From the NCBI GenBank assembly GCA_030043175.1, contig JASHYD010000936.1, positions 1 through 7,995 on the forward strand: 7,995 nucleotides of DNA, in the 5' to 3' direction. This stretch comes from Xanthobacteraceae bacterium. GTDB taxonomy: Bacteria; Pseudomonadota; Alphaproteobacteria; Rhizobiales; Xanthobacteraceae. Under the pieces are notes generated by a model. The model worked only from the letters and a program-made list of their open reading frames with translations. It was not told where the DNA came from and did no database searches. This document shows positions 1 through 7,004 of the stretch, piece after piece (positions within the stretch are counted from its first letter, which is position 1; each line of letters opens with the position of its first letter). A program made the position numbers and the translations under genes.

Positions 1-1626
1 GCGTTCTCGCTCATCATTTCGGAAGCGCAGGACTTCGCGTGCGACCTGCTCGATCCCGACGGCGAGAGCCTCGCGCATTCGCCGCGCGCGATGCCGGTGT
101 TCAATCTAACCGTGCCGATCGCCGTCAAAGCGTTGCTCAAAAAATATCCGCCCGAAACGCTGCGGCCCGGCGATGTGCTCATCACCAACGATCCGTGGCT
201 GTGCGCCGGGCACCTGTTCGACATCGCAGTCGTGACGCCGGTGTTTCGCGGTGACCGCCTCGTCGCGCTCACCGCCACCGTCGGCAACGTCAGCGACATC
301 GGCGGCACCAAGGACTCGCTGCGCGCGCGGGAAATCTACGAGGAGGGCTTCCAGATCCCGCCGATGAAACTCTATCGCGCCGGCGTGCTCAACGAAGACC
401 TGATGACGCTGTTGGGCGAGAACGTGCGCAAGTCGGGGGACGTGCTCGGCGATCTGCACTCGTTCGTCGCTGCCAACCAGCTCGGCGCCGAACGTCTGCT
501 TGCCGTCATGGCCGATTACGGCATGCACGACCTGCGGGCGCTCACCGCCGTCATCCAGAAGTACTCGGAAGACGCGATGCGGGAAGCGGTCCGCGCGCTA
601 CCCGACGGCGTCTATCGCTCCGAGATTTTCAACAACCCGCTCGGTACTAGGCTGCGCTATCCGGTCGAAGTGACGGTGAGCGGTGACACCGTCATGGTTA
701 ATTTCGCAGGCGCGCCTCCGCAGCAGCCCGTGGGTGGGCTCAACTGCACCTACACCTACGCCGCGGCGCATGCGACCTACGCGCTCAAATGCATCCTCTC
801 CCCGCAGACCCGCTCGAACGCCGGCTGCTACCGGCCGTTGAATATCGTGGCGCCGGCTGGTTCGATCCTCAATTGTGACAAGCCGGCCGCGGTCAACCTG
901 CGAACGCGAACCGGGTGGTACATCGCCCCCAACATTTTCCGCGCACTGGCGGCGGCGGCGCCCAACCAGGTTCAGGCTGCGACCGGTCTACCGCACGCCA
1001 TCAACATCTACGGTCGCGATGCGGATGGGCATGTCTATTCCGATCATTTCTTCCTGGGCGGCGGCCAGGGCGCCTCAGCGCACGGCGACGGCAAGTCGGC
1101 CCTGCTCTACCCGACCTCGGCGGCCAACACCTCGATCGAACTCCTGGAGACCAGGGCACCGGTTTTGGTGCTGGAAAAGACGCTGGTCACTGACAGCGGC
1201 GGCGCTGGCCGACTGCGCGGCGGCCTTGGCACGCGCACCAGCCTGCGAAAGCTCCACGATGATGGGCTGCCGACCCAGTTCTCCATCTATCCGGAAGGCG
1301 TCGGCATCGCGACCGAAGGTCTGCGCGGTGGCCGGGCGGGCGTCGGCGCGCGCGGCGTGGTGCGCGACGCGAGCGGTGCGGTCGTGCACGACTGCGGCAC
1401 CGGCGAACTGGTCACGTTCAGGAGCGCCGACTGCGCCGTCGAGGTCCAGTTGTCCGGCGGATCGGGCTACGGGCCGCCGCGCGACCGGCTAAGGTCACGG
1501 CTGGCCGACGACATCGCCGACGGCTACGTTTCCAAGGAAGCCGGCGAGCGGGACTATGGCGGCGGCAAAGCGGTGCGAGCGCGGCAGAGTGATTGTGAGC
1601 AGCAGCGCGGAGGGACCGGTGGCTGA
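1..1626 (+). CDS. hyuB: Hydantoinase B/oxoprolinase family protein, 5'-truncated by window edge
   Basis: Reading frame 1 is open from the first base, so the gene begins outside the window; 541 codons plus stop are visible. Family members run to about 520-600 residues, so probably only a few dozen N-terminal residues are missing. The first visible residues (AFSLIISEAQDFACDLLD) fit the conserved HyuB N-terminal region. Further family features are GDVLITNDPW with GHLFDI at about visible residues 57-75, a Gly-rich FLGGGQGASAHGDG block near residues 350-363, the NTSIELLETRAP segment after it, and a C-terminal GGSGYGPP followed by a DGYVSKEAGERDYG tail. Proteins of this family form the B subunit of ATP-dependent hydantoinases, N-methylhydantoinases or oxoprolinase-like enzymes, which open cyclic amides in the cytoplasm together with a HyuA subunit; that subunit is probably encoded just upstream, outside the window. 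The exact substrate cannot be read from sequence. The stop overlaps the start of the OPT transporter. The first ATG at base 91 is internal and not the true start. Confidence 0.93.
   Translation, partial: AFSLIISEAQDFACDLLDPDGESLAHSPRAMPVFNLTVPIAVKALLKKYPPETLRPGDVLITNDPWLCAGHLFDIAVVTPVFRGDRLVALTATVGNVSDIGGTKDSLRAREIYEEGFQIPPMKLYRAGVLNEDLMTLLGENVRKSGDVLGDLHSFVAANQLGAERLLAVMADYGMHDLRALTAVIQKYSEDAMREAVRALPDGVYRSEIFNNPLGTRLRYPVEVTVSGDTVMVNFAGAPPQQPVGGLNCTYTYAAAHATYALKCILSPQTRSNAGCYRPLNIVAPAGSILNCDKPAAVNLRTRTGWYIAPNIFRALAAAAPNQVQAATGLPHAINIYGRDADGHVYSDHFFLGGGQGASAHGDGKSALLYPTSAANTSIELLETRAPVLVLEKTLVTDSGGAGRLRGGLGTRTSLRKLHDDGLPTQFSIYPEGVGIATEGLRGGRAGVGARGVVRDASGAVVHDCGTGELVTFRSADCAVEVQLSGGSGYGPPRDRLRSRLADDIADGYVSKEAGERDYGGGKAVRARQSDCEQQRGGTGG
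1609..1614 (+). promoter_or_regulatory. Ribosome binding site that sets the start of the OPT transporter
   Basis: GGAGGG lies inside the 3' end of the hydantoinase gene, 4 nt before a GTG at 1619. It favours that GTG over the upstream in-frame ATG at 1556 and the GTGs at 1589 and 1595, none of which has a comparable site or an N-terminal extension resembling the family. Confidence 0.6.
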
Positions 1627-3211
1627 GAGGCATCCCGCATTCTTCAGCGCGATCAGCCTTTTGCTGATCGCGCCGTTGTGCGTCGTCGGCGCGATCGTCG
1701 GCACCCAGCTGATCGTGACGCTCGGCATTACGACCAACACGTCGCTGATCGGCGCACTCGCCGGCATGGCGCTCGGCCGTATCCCGTTCGCCGCGTTCCG
1801 CCACTACCGCTCGACCCATATGCAGAACCTCGCGCAGAGCGCGATCTCGGCTGCGACCTTCGGCGCTGGTAATGCGCTACTGCTCCCCATCGGCATCCCG
1901 TTCGTGATGGGCATGCCGGAGCTCATCCTGCCGATGCTGCTCGGCGTTTTTCTTGCCACGTTGCTCGACGGCTACCTGCTCTATCGTATGTTTGACAGCG
2001 AGGTGTTTCCGTCGTCGGGTGCATGGCCGCCCGGCATGGCCGCCGCCGAAGCGATCACGGCCGGCGACGAAGGCGGGCGCAAGCTCTGGGTGCTCGGCGG
2101 CGGCATCGCGGTGGGGGTGGCCGGCAATGCGCTGTTCGGCATCCCGATGTCTGCGTTCGGCGTTGCCTTCATCGGCAATATCTGGGCGTTGGCGATGTTC
2201 GGTGTCGGGCTCCTGATCCGGAGCTACTCGGCGGTGCTGTTCAACAACGCGAGCTTCGCGGGCATCTTCCCGGGCGGCGATATCGCCAAGGTCTACCTGC
2301 CGCAGGGCTTCATGCTAGGCGCCGGCCTGGTGGCGCTGGCCCAGATCATCGTGCTGATGCTGCGCAGCGATCGCAGCAAGGCGCAGAGCACCGGCACGGG
2401 CAGCCTGCGCAGCGCGCTCGGGTTTGGCAGCGCGGGCTATCTGGCAATCGCGCTGCTGCTGGCGGTGCTCGCCGGCCTCGCGACCGCGATGCCGATCCCG
2501 ATGCTGGTCGGCTTTATTGTGTATGCAGCATTCGCGGCGCTGATCCACGAGCTGATCGTTGGGCTCTCCGCCATGCACGCGGGCTGGTTTCCGGCATTCG
2601 GGGTCGCGGTGGTGACGCTCGCGGTGGGCATCCTGCTCGGATTCCCGCCGGTCGCGCTGACCGTGATGGTGGGCTTCACCGCCTCCACCGGCCCCGCCTT
2701 CGCTGATATGGGTTACGACCTCAAGGCCGGCCATCTGCTGCGCGGCTGCGGCGCCGATCCCGCCTTTGAGCGCGACGGGCGACGCCAGCAGCTCTTCGCC
2801 GCGATGTTTGCGTTTGTCGTCGCCGGACTGGTCGTGGCCTTTGCCAACCAGTTCTACTTCGCCAACAACCTGGTGGCGCCGATCGACAAGGTCTACGCCG
2901 CGTCAATCAACGCCGGCGCCTCGGCCGAAGTCGCCGAGTGGCTCTTCATCTGGGCCGCCCCTGGCGCGTTGCTGCAGCTCATTGGCGGGCCAACCCGGCA
3001 AATGGGAACTCTTCTTGCAACCGGCCTCCTGCTCGGCGGGCCGCTCGCCGGATGGGCCGTCCTTGTCGGCATCGCGCTTCGCTTCCTCTGGGAACGCCTC
3101 GCGCCGAAAAAATGGCTCGGCGACATGACGGTGTTCGGCGCCGGCGCCATTGCGGGCGACGCCCTCTACAGCTTCTACGACCTCGGCACCCGCTACGCGC
3201 GCGCCAGCTAG
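1619..3211 (+). CDS. OPT/YSL-family oligopeptide (or metal-chelate) transporter
   Basis: Polytopic inner-membrane protein of 530 residues if started at the GTG preceded by GGAGGG; an ATG at 1556 would add 21 poorly fitting residues. From about residue 10 onward it is a succession of hydrophobic segments, more than ten candidate helices. Family-like motifs are NLAQSAISAATFGAGN (about 70-85), the IGIPF...PELILPMLLGV block (91-110), FPSSGAWPPGMAAAEAI (about 130-146) and SAFGVAFIGNIWALAMFG a little later. Known OPT proteins move oligopeptides, glutathione or metal-nicotianamine-type chelates, probably with protons. Bacterial members of this size, next to hydantoinase genes, are poorly characterised. 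The start overlaps the hydantoinase stop by 8 nt, so the two are translationally coupled. I infer import of the compound that the hydantoinase opens, or of a related peptide-like amide. Assignment to the superfamily is strong; the substrate is unknown. Confidence 0.88.
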   Translation: MAERHPAFFSAISLLLIAPLCVVGAIVGTQLIVTLGITTNTSLIGALAGMALGRIPFAAFRHYRSTHMQNLAQSAISAATFGAGNALLLPIGIPFVMGMPELILPMLLGVFLATLLDGYLLYRMFDSEVFPSSGAWPPGMAAAEAITAGDEGGRKLWVLGGGIAVGVAGNALFGIPMSAFGVAFIGNIWALAMFGVGLLIRSYSAVLFNNASFAGIFPGGDIAKVYLPQGFMLGAGLVALAQIIVLMLRSDRSKAQSTGTGSLRSALGFGSAGYLAIALLLAVLAGLATAMPIPMLVGFIVYAAFAALIHELIVGLSAMHAGWFPAFGVAVVTLAVGILLGFPPVALTVMVGFTASTGPAFADMGYDLKAGHLLRGCGADPAFERDGRRQQLFAAMFAFVVAGLVVAFANQFYFANNLVAPIDKVYAASINAGASAEVAEWLFIWAAPGALLQLIGGPTRQMGTLLATGLLLGGPLAGWAVLVGIALRFLWERLAPKKWLGDMTVFGAGAIAGDALYSFYDLGTRYARAS

Positions 3212-3460
3212 GGGGAGGCTCGGCGCGCCGGTTCGGCGTGATGTGTGCCGGACAGGGCGCGTGCGTTCGTCGCCGATCTTGGGCGGACTACACCGTCAGT
3301 ATGTTCGAGTTTGAGTTTCAGACAGGGCCAAGAGTGATGGTTTTATATAACCAAATGAGAGCTGCCCCGACTATTCGGAGCTGCTTATAAATCCCGCACG
3401 CGCGCGCGGGGGGGGCCGAACTTTATCTGAGTTGGCCTCATCTTCGATCGAGCAGATGAG

Positions 3461-3478
3461 TCGTTGGTATACCAACGA
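3461..3478. promoter_or_regulatory. Perfect 18-bp palindrome, GntR-type operator candidate
   Basis: TCGTTGGTATACCAACGA is its own reverse complement. The core TTGGTATACCAA fits the pattern bound by many FadR/VanR-type GntR regulators (such as UxuR/ExuR-like sites with TTGGTATACCAA). It stands in a region with no convincing gene on either side: the OPT gene ends 249 nt before it and the next CDS, on the minus strand, points towards it and ends 459 nt after it. It may be a relic of a lost promoter. Symmetry is certain; function is inferred. Confidence 0.4.
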
Positions 3479-3487
3479 TCGGCCAGC

Positions 3488-3515
3488 GCCGCTCCGTCGA
3501 CGGCGATGGAGCGGC
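3488..3515. repeat. Inverted repeat, 8-bp arms with 12-nt loop
   Basis: GCCGCTCC at 3488-3495 pairs perfectly with GGAGCGGC at 3508-3515. The loop includes most of the first of two CCGTCGACGG palindromes; the second is at 3584-3593. No T-run follows on either strand, so it is not an intrinsic terminator. Function unknown. Confidence 0.45.
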
Positions 3516-3692
3516 TCGATGCATGGGGGGCCCATCCGGGAGGCCTCACGCAACTAGCAACGCTGGTCCGCAGCGGCGGCGTTCCGTCGACGGCAAGCCC
3601 GTGCCACAATCGAGACTGGCATAGCAGTTGCCGGCAGTAACGCCCATCCGTGGGCCAAACACTCCTCCCCAAGGGCGTTTCTCCCTAGACTT

Positions 3693-3716
3693 GAGGCCGC
3701 CGTAATTGGCGGCCTC
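3693..3716. repeat. Perfect inverted repeat, 9-bp GC-rich arms with 6-nt loop
   Basis: GAGGCCGCC (3693-3701) and GGCGGCCTC (3708-3716) are exact reverse complements around the loop GTAATT. The stem would be very stable in RNA. The plus strand continues with CTTCAGCTTTCG, only mildly T-rich, and the minus strand has no T-run. It could be a factor-assisted or weak terminator, or the end of a small RNA, but neither is shown. Confidence 0.45.
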
Positions 3717-3937
3717 CTTCAGCTTTCGATTTGGCAAAGACAAAATCGGCTACCGCAATGGCGGATAAACCGGCAGCCCGCCGCCGCCACTGGACTGCAG
3801 CATCGGAATTTGCCTCTCGCCGGTGCCCGCGTTTGGCACCATCAGCAGCATTTTTAGGCGATCCGACGTCGTCAGGGCAACCGCGCTCCCGAAGCTGCGA
3901 TCAGTCGTCGGCCCACTGTTAGCCCGATCGACCGGGT

Positions 3938-4147
3938 CTATCGCCCGACATCCTGCGTCGGCAATGCAGATGCCGAGAAGCGTCTACTAAAGCGAGCTTC
4001 GTCGTAATCATCAGCACAGAATTCGTCGCAGAAGAATTGCCCGTCTGGGGAACGCCAAGCCTGCAATTCCCCATTCAAGGTCGGCAGCCGTTTGCGGCAA
4101 AACACGCAACATACACTCAGATCAATGTCGCCAGCACGCATATTCAT
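3938..4147 (-). CDS. Small Cys-rich, zinc-ribbon-like hypothetical protein
   Basis: A 69-residue protein from the ATG at 4147, preceded by a GGGGGG-type ribosome binding site 4 nt upstream; a TTG at 4159 would add four residues but overlaps that site, and an ATG at 4141 is another option. It has C14-VF-C17 followed by C40-DEF-C44, a CxxC...CxxxC arrangement suited to one zinc ion, with the segment ELQAWRSPDGQFFCDEFCAD between and around the pairs. I recall similar short proteins ending their zinc-binding part in 'FxCxEFCAD' in Bradyrhizobium-like genomes, with no known function. The last 20 residues are Ser/Arg/Ala-rich and probably flexible. It stands alone with no operon partner. Codon use and motif order look real, in contrast to the surrounding sequence. 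Its role is unknown; a nucleic-acid or protein-binding mini zinc ribbon is a guess. Confidence 0.62.
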   Translation of the reverse strand: MNMRAGDIDLSVCCVFCRKRLPTLNGELQAWRSPDGQFFCDEFCADDYDEARFSRRFSASALPTQDVGR

Positions 4148-4181
4148 CGGACCCCCCAAGAATCATGGCCCAGCGCGAATT

Positions 4182-4187
4182 ATCATA
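4182..4187 (-). promoter_or_regulatory. Possible -10 element of the small zinc-ribbon gene
   Basis: On the minus strand the sequence reads TATGATAAT, with TATGAT matching the -10 consensus closely, about 35 nt before the ATG at 4147. The hexamer 17 nt further upstream (AACCGC) is a poor -35 match, so the call is weak. Confidence 0.22.
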
Positions 4188-4300
4188 GCGATATTAGTCG
4201 GAAAGCGGTTGCACGAATAATAGACTTTCAGCCTAAAATAGCGAGTTATCCACTCCCGGGCTCCCGCCAAAAGTGCAGGCACCGGTTCCCTAGCCTTCGT

Positions 4301-4462
4301 TCAACAACCTTCGAGCGCCCATCGACCGGCCTCAGTAATCCTGACATGGCCGACAAGTTGGAGCCCGGCGCGGATGAGGCCTAGTAACATCCGGAGTGTA
4401 AAGCCATTAGCGACCATGGTTGCTTCGGGAGCACCAAACGGAGCGCCGGCAGCAACGGAGTG
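4301..4462 (-). pseudogene. Remnant of a small 'VRITEAG' hypothetical protein
   Basis: The minus frame ending in TGA at 4301-4303 reads GAPFGAPEATMVANGF, then LLGLIRAGL, then VGHVRITEAGRWALEG near the C-terminus. This closely resembles a family of about 70-85-residue proteins common in Bradyrhizobium and relatives, where a G-x-TEA-x-M-x-AHGF segment leads to LVRAGLA... and ends in VRITDAGRRAL. Here a TAG stop (4463-4465) sits where the N-terminal helix would be. No ATG, GTG or TTG follows it until the ATG within 'EATMVANGF', and the linker between 'IRAGL' and 'VRITEAG' looks shorter than I remember for the family. The simplest reading is a decayed copy. A very short functional protein of about 38 residues from the ATG at 4417 cannot be excluded. 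Family recognition is from memory. Confidence 0.48.
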
Positions 4463-4465
4463 CTA

Positions 4466-4855
4466 GACGCTGCTGCGCGCCGAGGGGACGTTTTCGAGGG
4501 AGAAGCTACCATCAAAGGCAACTCGACGAACCGATGCGGCAAGTATCGGCCAGGAGCTGGAGGCGAACTGAGCTGGCTCAGCGCCCGCCCGGGCGCGCTC
4601 GGCCCGGCAGGCACCTTCGCGGCGATTTGACTTTGCGACGCGTCACGCCGCACATGTTAAACTGCCTCCTCCGTAGCAACCTCGCAACAATCCAGGGTGA
4701 TCGCATCATCATCAGCCGCGCATGGCGGAGATGTGCATCCGATAGATGACCATGTCAAATGCACCCAAATCGCACACAGTTTTCTTATTTCTGGCCCAGA
4801 TCTTGAATGCGAGGCAAGTGGAGCAAAATGAGGTCCGCATAGTCGAGGCGATAAC
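4466..4855. other. Non-coding stretch upstream of kup
   Basis: About 390 bases with no supported gene. It holds two adjacent hairpins, TGAGC/GCTCA at 4569-4580 and GCGCCCG/CGGGCGC at 4581-4596, without T-runs. On the minus strand a good GGAGG lies upstream of the ATG at 4655, but that frame ends after 25 codons, and the overlapping 90-codon frame from the GTG at 4653 looks low-complexity; either could be the broken 5' part of the remnant further along. The kup promoter should lie within the last 100-150 bases, but I see no pair of boxes I would defend. Confidence 0.4.
4845..4848 (+). promoter_or_regulatory. Ribosome binding site of kup
   Basis: GAGG, 7 nt upstream of the GTG at 4856. It supports that GTG as the start; the later in-frame TTG at 4904 has no site at a suitable distance. 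Confidence 0.45.
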
Positions 4856-6829
4856 GTGGGTAAGCCTTCTAATGCCCCCTTTGGGACCATTCAGCAGTCC
4901 ATTTTGAGCACCCCGGGGGCGCACCACCACACAACTAACGGCAGTCCAGTTAAATCTTTGCACCATAGCGGCAATACCTGGTTTCTCGCGCTCACCGCGC
5001 TCGGGATCGTGTACGGCGACATCGGCACCAGTCCTCTCTACACATTCTCGGTCGCGCTCAAAGCAACCGGCCATTCCGAGCCGACGCCGGGGGACGTGCT
5101 CGGGATCGTGTCGCTGACCTTCTGGGCGCTGCTGCTGATGGTGTCGCTAAAATATGTCGTCTTCGTTCTGCGCGCCGACAACGATGGCGAGGGCGGCATT
5201 CTAGCCCTGCTGGCCCTGGTGGCGACTGACAAGATTGCCGACGGCGCACGGATTTCGGTCCTCGTGCTGCTGGGCGTGATTGGTGCAGCTCTGCTCTATG
5301 GCGACGGCGTCATTACGCCGGCAATCTCGGTTCTTTCGGCCATGGAGGGGCTTAAGCTCGTGACGCCATCATTCTCGGGCTTGATCGTGCCGGTCACGCT
5401 CGCGATCTTGGTTGCCTTGTTCGCCATTCAGTGTCGGGGGACGGCGAGCATTGGCCGATTGTTTGGGCCGGTCATGGTTGTCTGGTTCGTCGCTATCGCG
5501 GTGCTTGGCATGGTCAATATTTGGAAAGCGCCGGCCATCGCGGAGGCGCTCAATCCGCTGGAGGCGGCACGCTTCCTGACGGCGGATCCCGCCCTCTCGG
5601 TCGCGGTCACCGGCGCCGTGTTCCTCGCGCTCACCGGCGGCGAGGCGCTCTACGCCGACATGGGCCACGTCGGCGCCATGGCAATCCGACGGGCGTGGTT
5701 CGGCCTGGTCCTGCCGGCGCTGCTGCTTTGCTATTTCGGCCAGGGCGCGTTGGTGTTAATCGATCCGACGGCGATCGAAAATCCGTTCTACAGCATGGCA
5801 CCCCGCTGGGTGCTCGTGCCAATAATCGCACTAGCCACAATTGCCACTATTATCGCGTCGCAGTCGCTCATATCCGGCGTGTTCTCGCTCACCCGGCAAG
5901 CGATGCAGATCGGTCTCTGCCCGCGCGCCCGGATCGTGCCGACCTCGAGCGACGAAGCCGGCCAAATCTACGTGCCTACGGCGAACTGGATGCTGATGAT
6001 CGGCACATTGCTGATCGTGCTCCTGTTCAAAACCTCCGACAATCTGGCCGGCGCCTACGGTATCGCCGTGTCTAGCACTATGTTGGCTACCACTGTCCTA
6101 CTCTATCGGGTCGCGGTCGGACGCTGGAATTGGACGCCGGCGCTTGCGATCCCGTTCATCGTGCTCTTCGGAGCGATCGATTCGGGTTTTCTGGCAGCCA
6201 ATTCCCTGAAGATCATTGATGGCGGCTGGTTCCCGATCGTGATTGGCGGCGCCATCGCGATCCTGATGTTGTGTTGGCGTCGAGGGGCATATGCGGTTAG
6301 GGACCGGCTCGCCGCCATGTCGATGCCGCTCCAGGGTTTCGTCGACCACATCGACGAGATGGTCGTGGGTCGCGCGCCTGGCCTTGGCGTCTGGCTCACC
6401 AAAGTGGCTCACGGGGCCTCGCCAATGCTGCTGCACCATGTTCAGCACAACGGCGTCATGCACAAGAGCGTCGTGCTCATGACCTTCCTGCCCGACCGCC
6501 GGCCGCGCGTCGCGTTCGCGGAGCGCCACTCGGTGGAGCGATTGGGCCACGGTTTCTTCCACATCCAGGTAAAGCTCGGATTCCTGCAGACGCCGGACAT
6601 TCCGTTGACGCTCAGGAACTGCGAGTTGCTCGGCTTCGATGTCGACTTCGATCACGTCCATTATTACATCGGCCACGAAATCGTAGTCCGTCGCGCCAAG
6701 GATTCGGTGATGGCCCCAATTTCATTCGCGATCTTCGCCTTCTTGACGAAGATCGCGAGCCGCGCGCCCGACTTTTTCAGGATTCCTCACGAGGGCTTGT
6801 CTGAGGTAGGCTTCCGCGTCGACATCTGA
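4856..6829 (+). CDS. kup: Kup-family low-affinity potassium uptake protein
   Basis: Complete 657-residue inner-membrane protein of the KUP/HAK/KT family, which imports K+ with protons. After a polar N-terminal tail of about 40 residues comes TM1 with the signature GIVYGDIGTSPLY (about 50-62). Then follow GDGVITPAISVLSAMEG (149-164), GGEALYADMGHVG (261-273), ENPFYSMAP (308-316), ASQSLISGVFSLTRQAMQIG (334-353) and NLAGAYGIAVSSTML (396-410), with about twelve membrane segments to near residue 480. A cytoplasmic C-terminal domain ends in EVGFRVDI, as in full-length family members. Acidic residues matching those implicated in cation coupling in E. coli Kup are present: D55 (E. coli D23), with E163 and E263 the likely counterparts of E116 and E229. 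Rhizobia often carry several kup copies. The GTG start follows GAGG by 7 nt. It is transcribed alone; the next item downstream is a pseudogene. Length and conserved blocks suggest it is functional. Confidence 0.96.
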   Translation: MGKPSNAPFGTIQQSILSTPGAHHHTTNGSPVKSLHHSGNTWFLALTALGIVYGDIGTSPLYTFSVALKATGHSEPTPGDVLGIVSLTFWALLLMVSLKYVVFVLRADNDGEGGILALLALVATDKIADGARISVLVLLGVIGAALLYGDGVITPAISVLSAMEGLKLVTPSFSGLIVPVTLAILVALFAIQCRGTASIGRLFGPVMVVWFVAIAVLGMVNIWKAPAIAEALNPLEAARFLTADPALSVAVTGAVFLALTGGEALYADMGHVGAMAIRRAWFGLVLPALLLCYFGQGALVLIDPTAIENPFYSMAPRWVLVPIIALATIATIIASQSLISGVFSLTRQAMQIGLCPRARIVPTSSDEAGQIYVPTANWMLMIGTLLIVLLFKTSDNLAGAYGIAVSSTMLATTVLLYRVAVGRWNWTPALAIPFIVLFGAIDSGFLAANSLKIIDGGWFPIVIGGAIAILMLCWRRGAYAVRDRLAAMSMPLQGFVDHIDEMVVGRAPGLGVWLTKVAHGASPMLLHHVQHNGVMHKSVVLMTFLPDRRPRVAFAERHSVERLGHGFFHIQVKLGFLQTPDIPLTLRNCELLGFDVDFDHVHYYIGHEIVVRRAKDSVMAPISFAIFAFLTKIASRAPDFFRIPHEGLSEVGFRVDI

Positions 6830-7004
6830 AGCCTGGGTCTTCAGGCGCGGCCTGCCTTGTGCTTGCCCTCGGATTCGCGCGTTAAATCGCGGAGGCCTAC
6901 GAGAGTATCGGAGGAGGACGCGGCATGGCTTCCACGTCTGTCGCCCGCTGTCGCTGACAACCCTTCGATGAACCTCGTCCAAAAAGCGTAAGCGTGACAT
7001 TCCG

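Larger units (their letters stand above)
3212..3937. other. Gene-free stretch with inverted repeats, possibly decayed sequence
   Basis: About 725 bases without a coding sequence I can support. Open frames on either strand are short, mostly Arg/Pro/Ser-rich and unlike any family I recognise. An AT-richer patch lies near 3330-3390, then a CG/G-run near 3398-3416. The stretch holds the palindrome at 3461, a hairpin at 3488-3515, two copies of the palindrome CCGTCGACGG 90 bp apart (3494-3503 and 3584-3593) and the inverted repeat at 3693. A 44-codon ORF from the ATG at 3506 has no family resemblance and no good ribosome binding site. No strong intrinsic terminator is visible right after the transporter stop. 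Confidence 0.5.

Noticed and set aside
106..528. 140-codon open frame on the minus strand
   Set aside because: It lies fully antisense to well-conserved hydantoinase B sequence; its composition (His/Arg/Asp/Val-rich) is typical of the opposite-strand shadow in GC-rich coding DNA.
2315..2734. 139-codon minus-strand frame inside the OPT gene
   Set aside because: Antisense to transmembrane coding sequence, His/Gln/Arg-rich, no family resemblance.
3398..3416. CG/G-run reading like a structured or repeat element
   Set aside because: The possible CCCGC/GCGGG pairing is short and the sequence is simple low-complexity CG and G; no repeat unit or terminator signature.
4246..4253. TTATCCAC, resembling a DnaA box
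   Set aside because: Single, incomplete match with no cluster, AT-rich unwinding element or replication gene nearby.
4037..4384. 115-codon plus-strand frame
   Set aside because: Largely antisense to the zinc-ribbon protein and the remnant, both of which have real motifs on the other strand.
4381..4653. 90-codon minus-strand frame upstream of the VRITEAG remnant
   Set aside because: Pro/Ser/Ala-rich without recognisable motif; part of it is a different frame of the remnant. The good GGAGG upstream fits better the nearby ATG at 4655, whose frame ends after 25 codons.
6098..6676. 192-codon minus-strand frame inside kup
   Set aside because: Antisense to the conserved Kup frame; the Arg/His/Asp-rich composition is a shadow.
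6830..7000. Hairpin just after kup (GCCTG/CAGGC) and a 10-codon ATG frame with GGAGGAGG at 6925
   Set aside because: The stem is only 5 bp with no T-run, so not a credible terminator; the frame after the good ribosome binding site stops after 10 codons and shows no conserved content.
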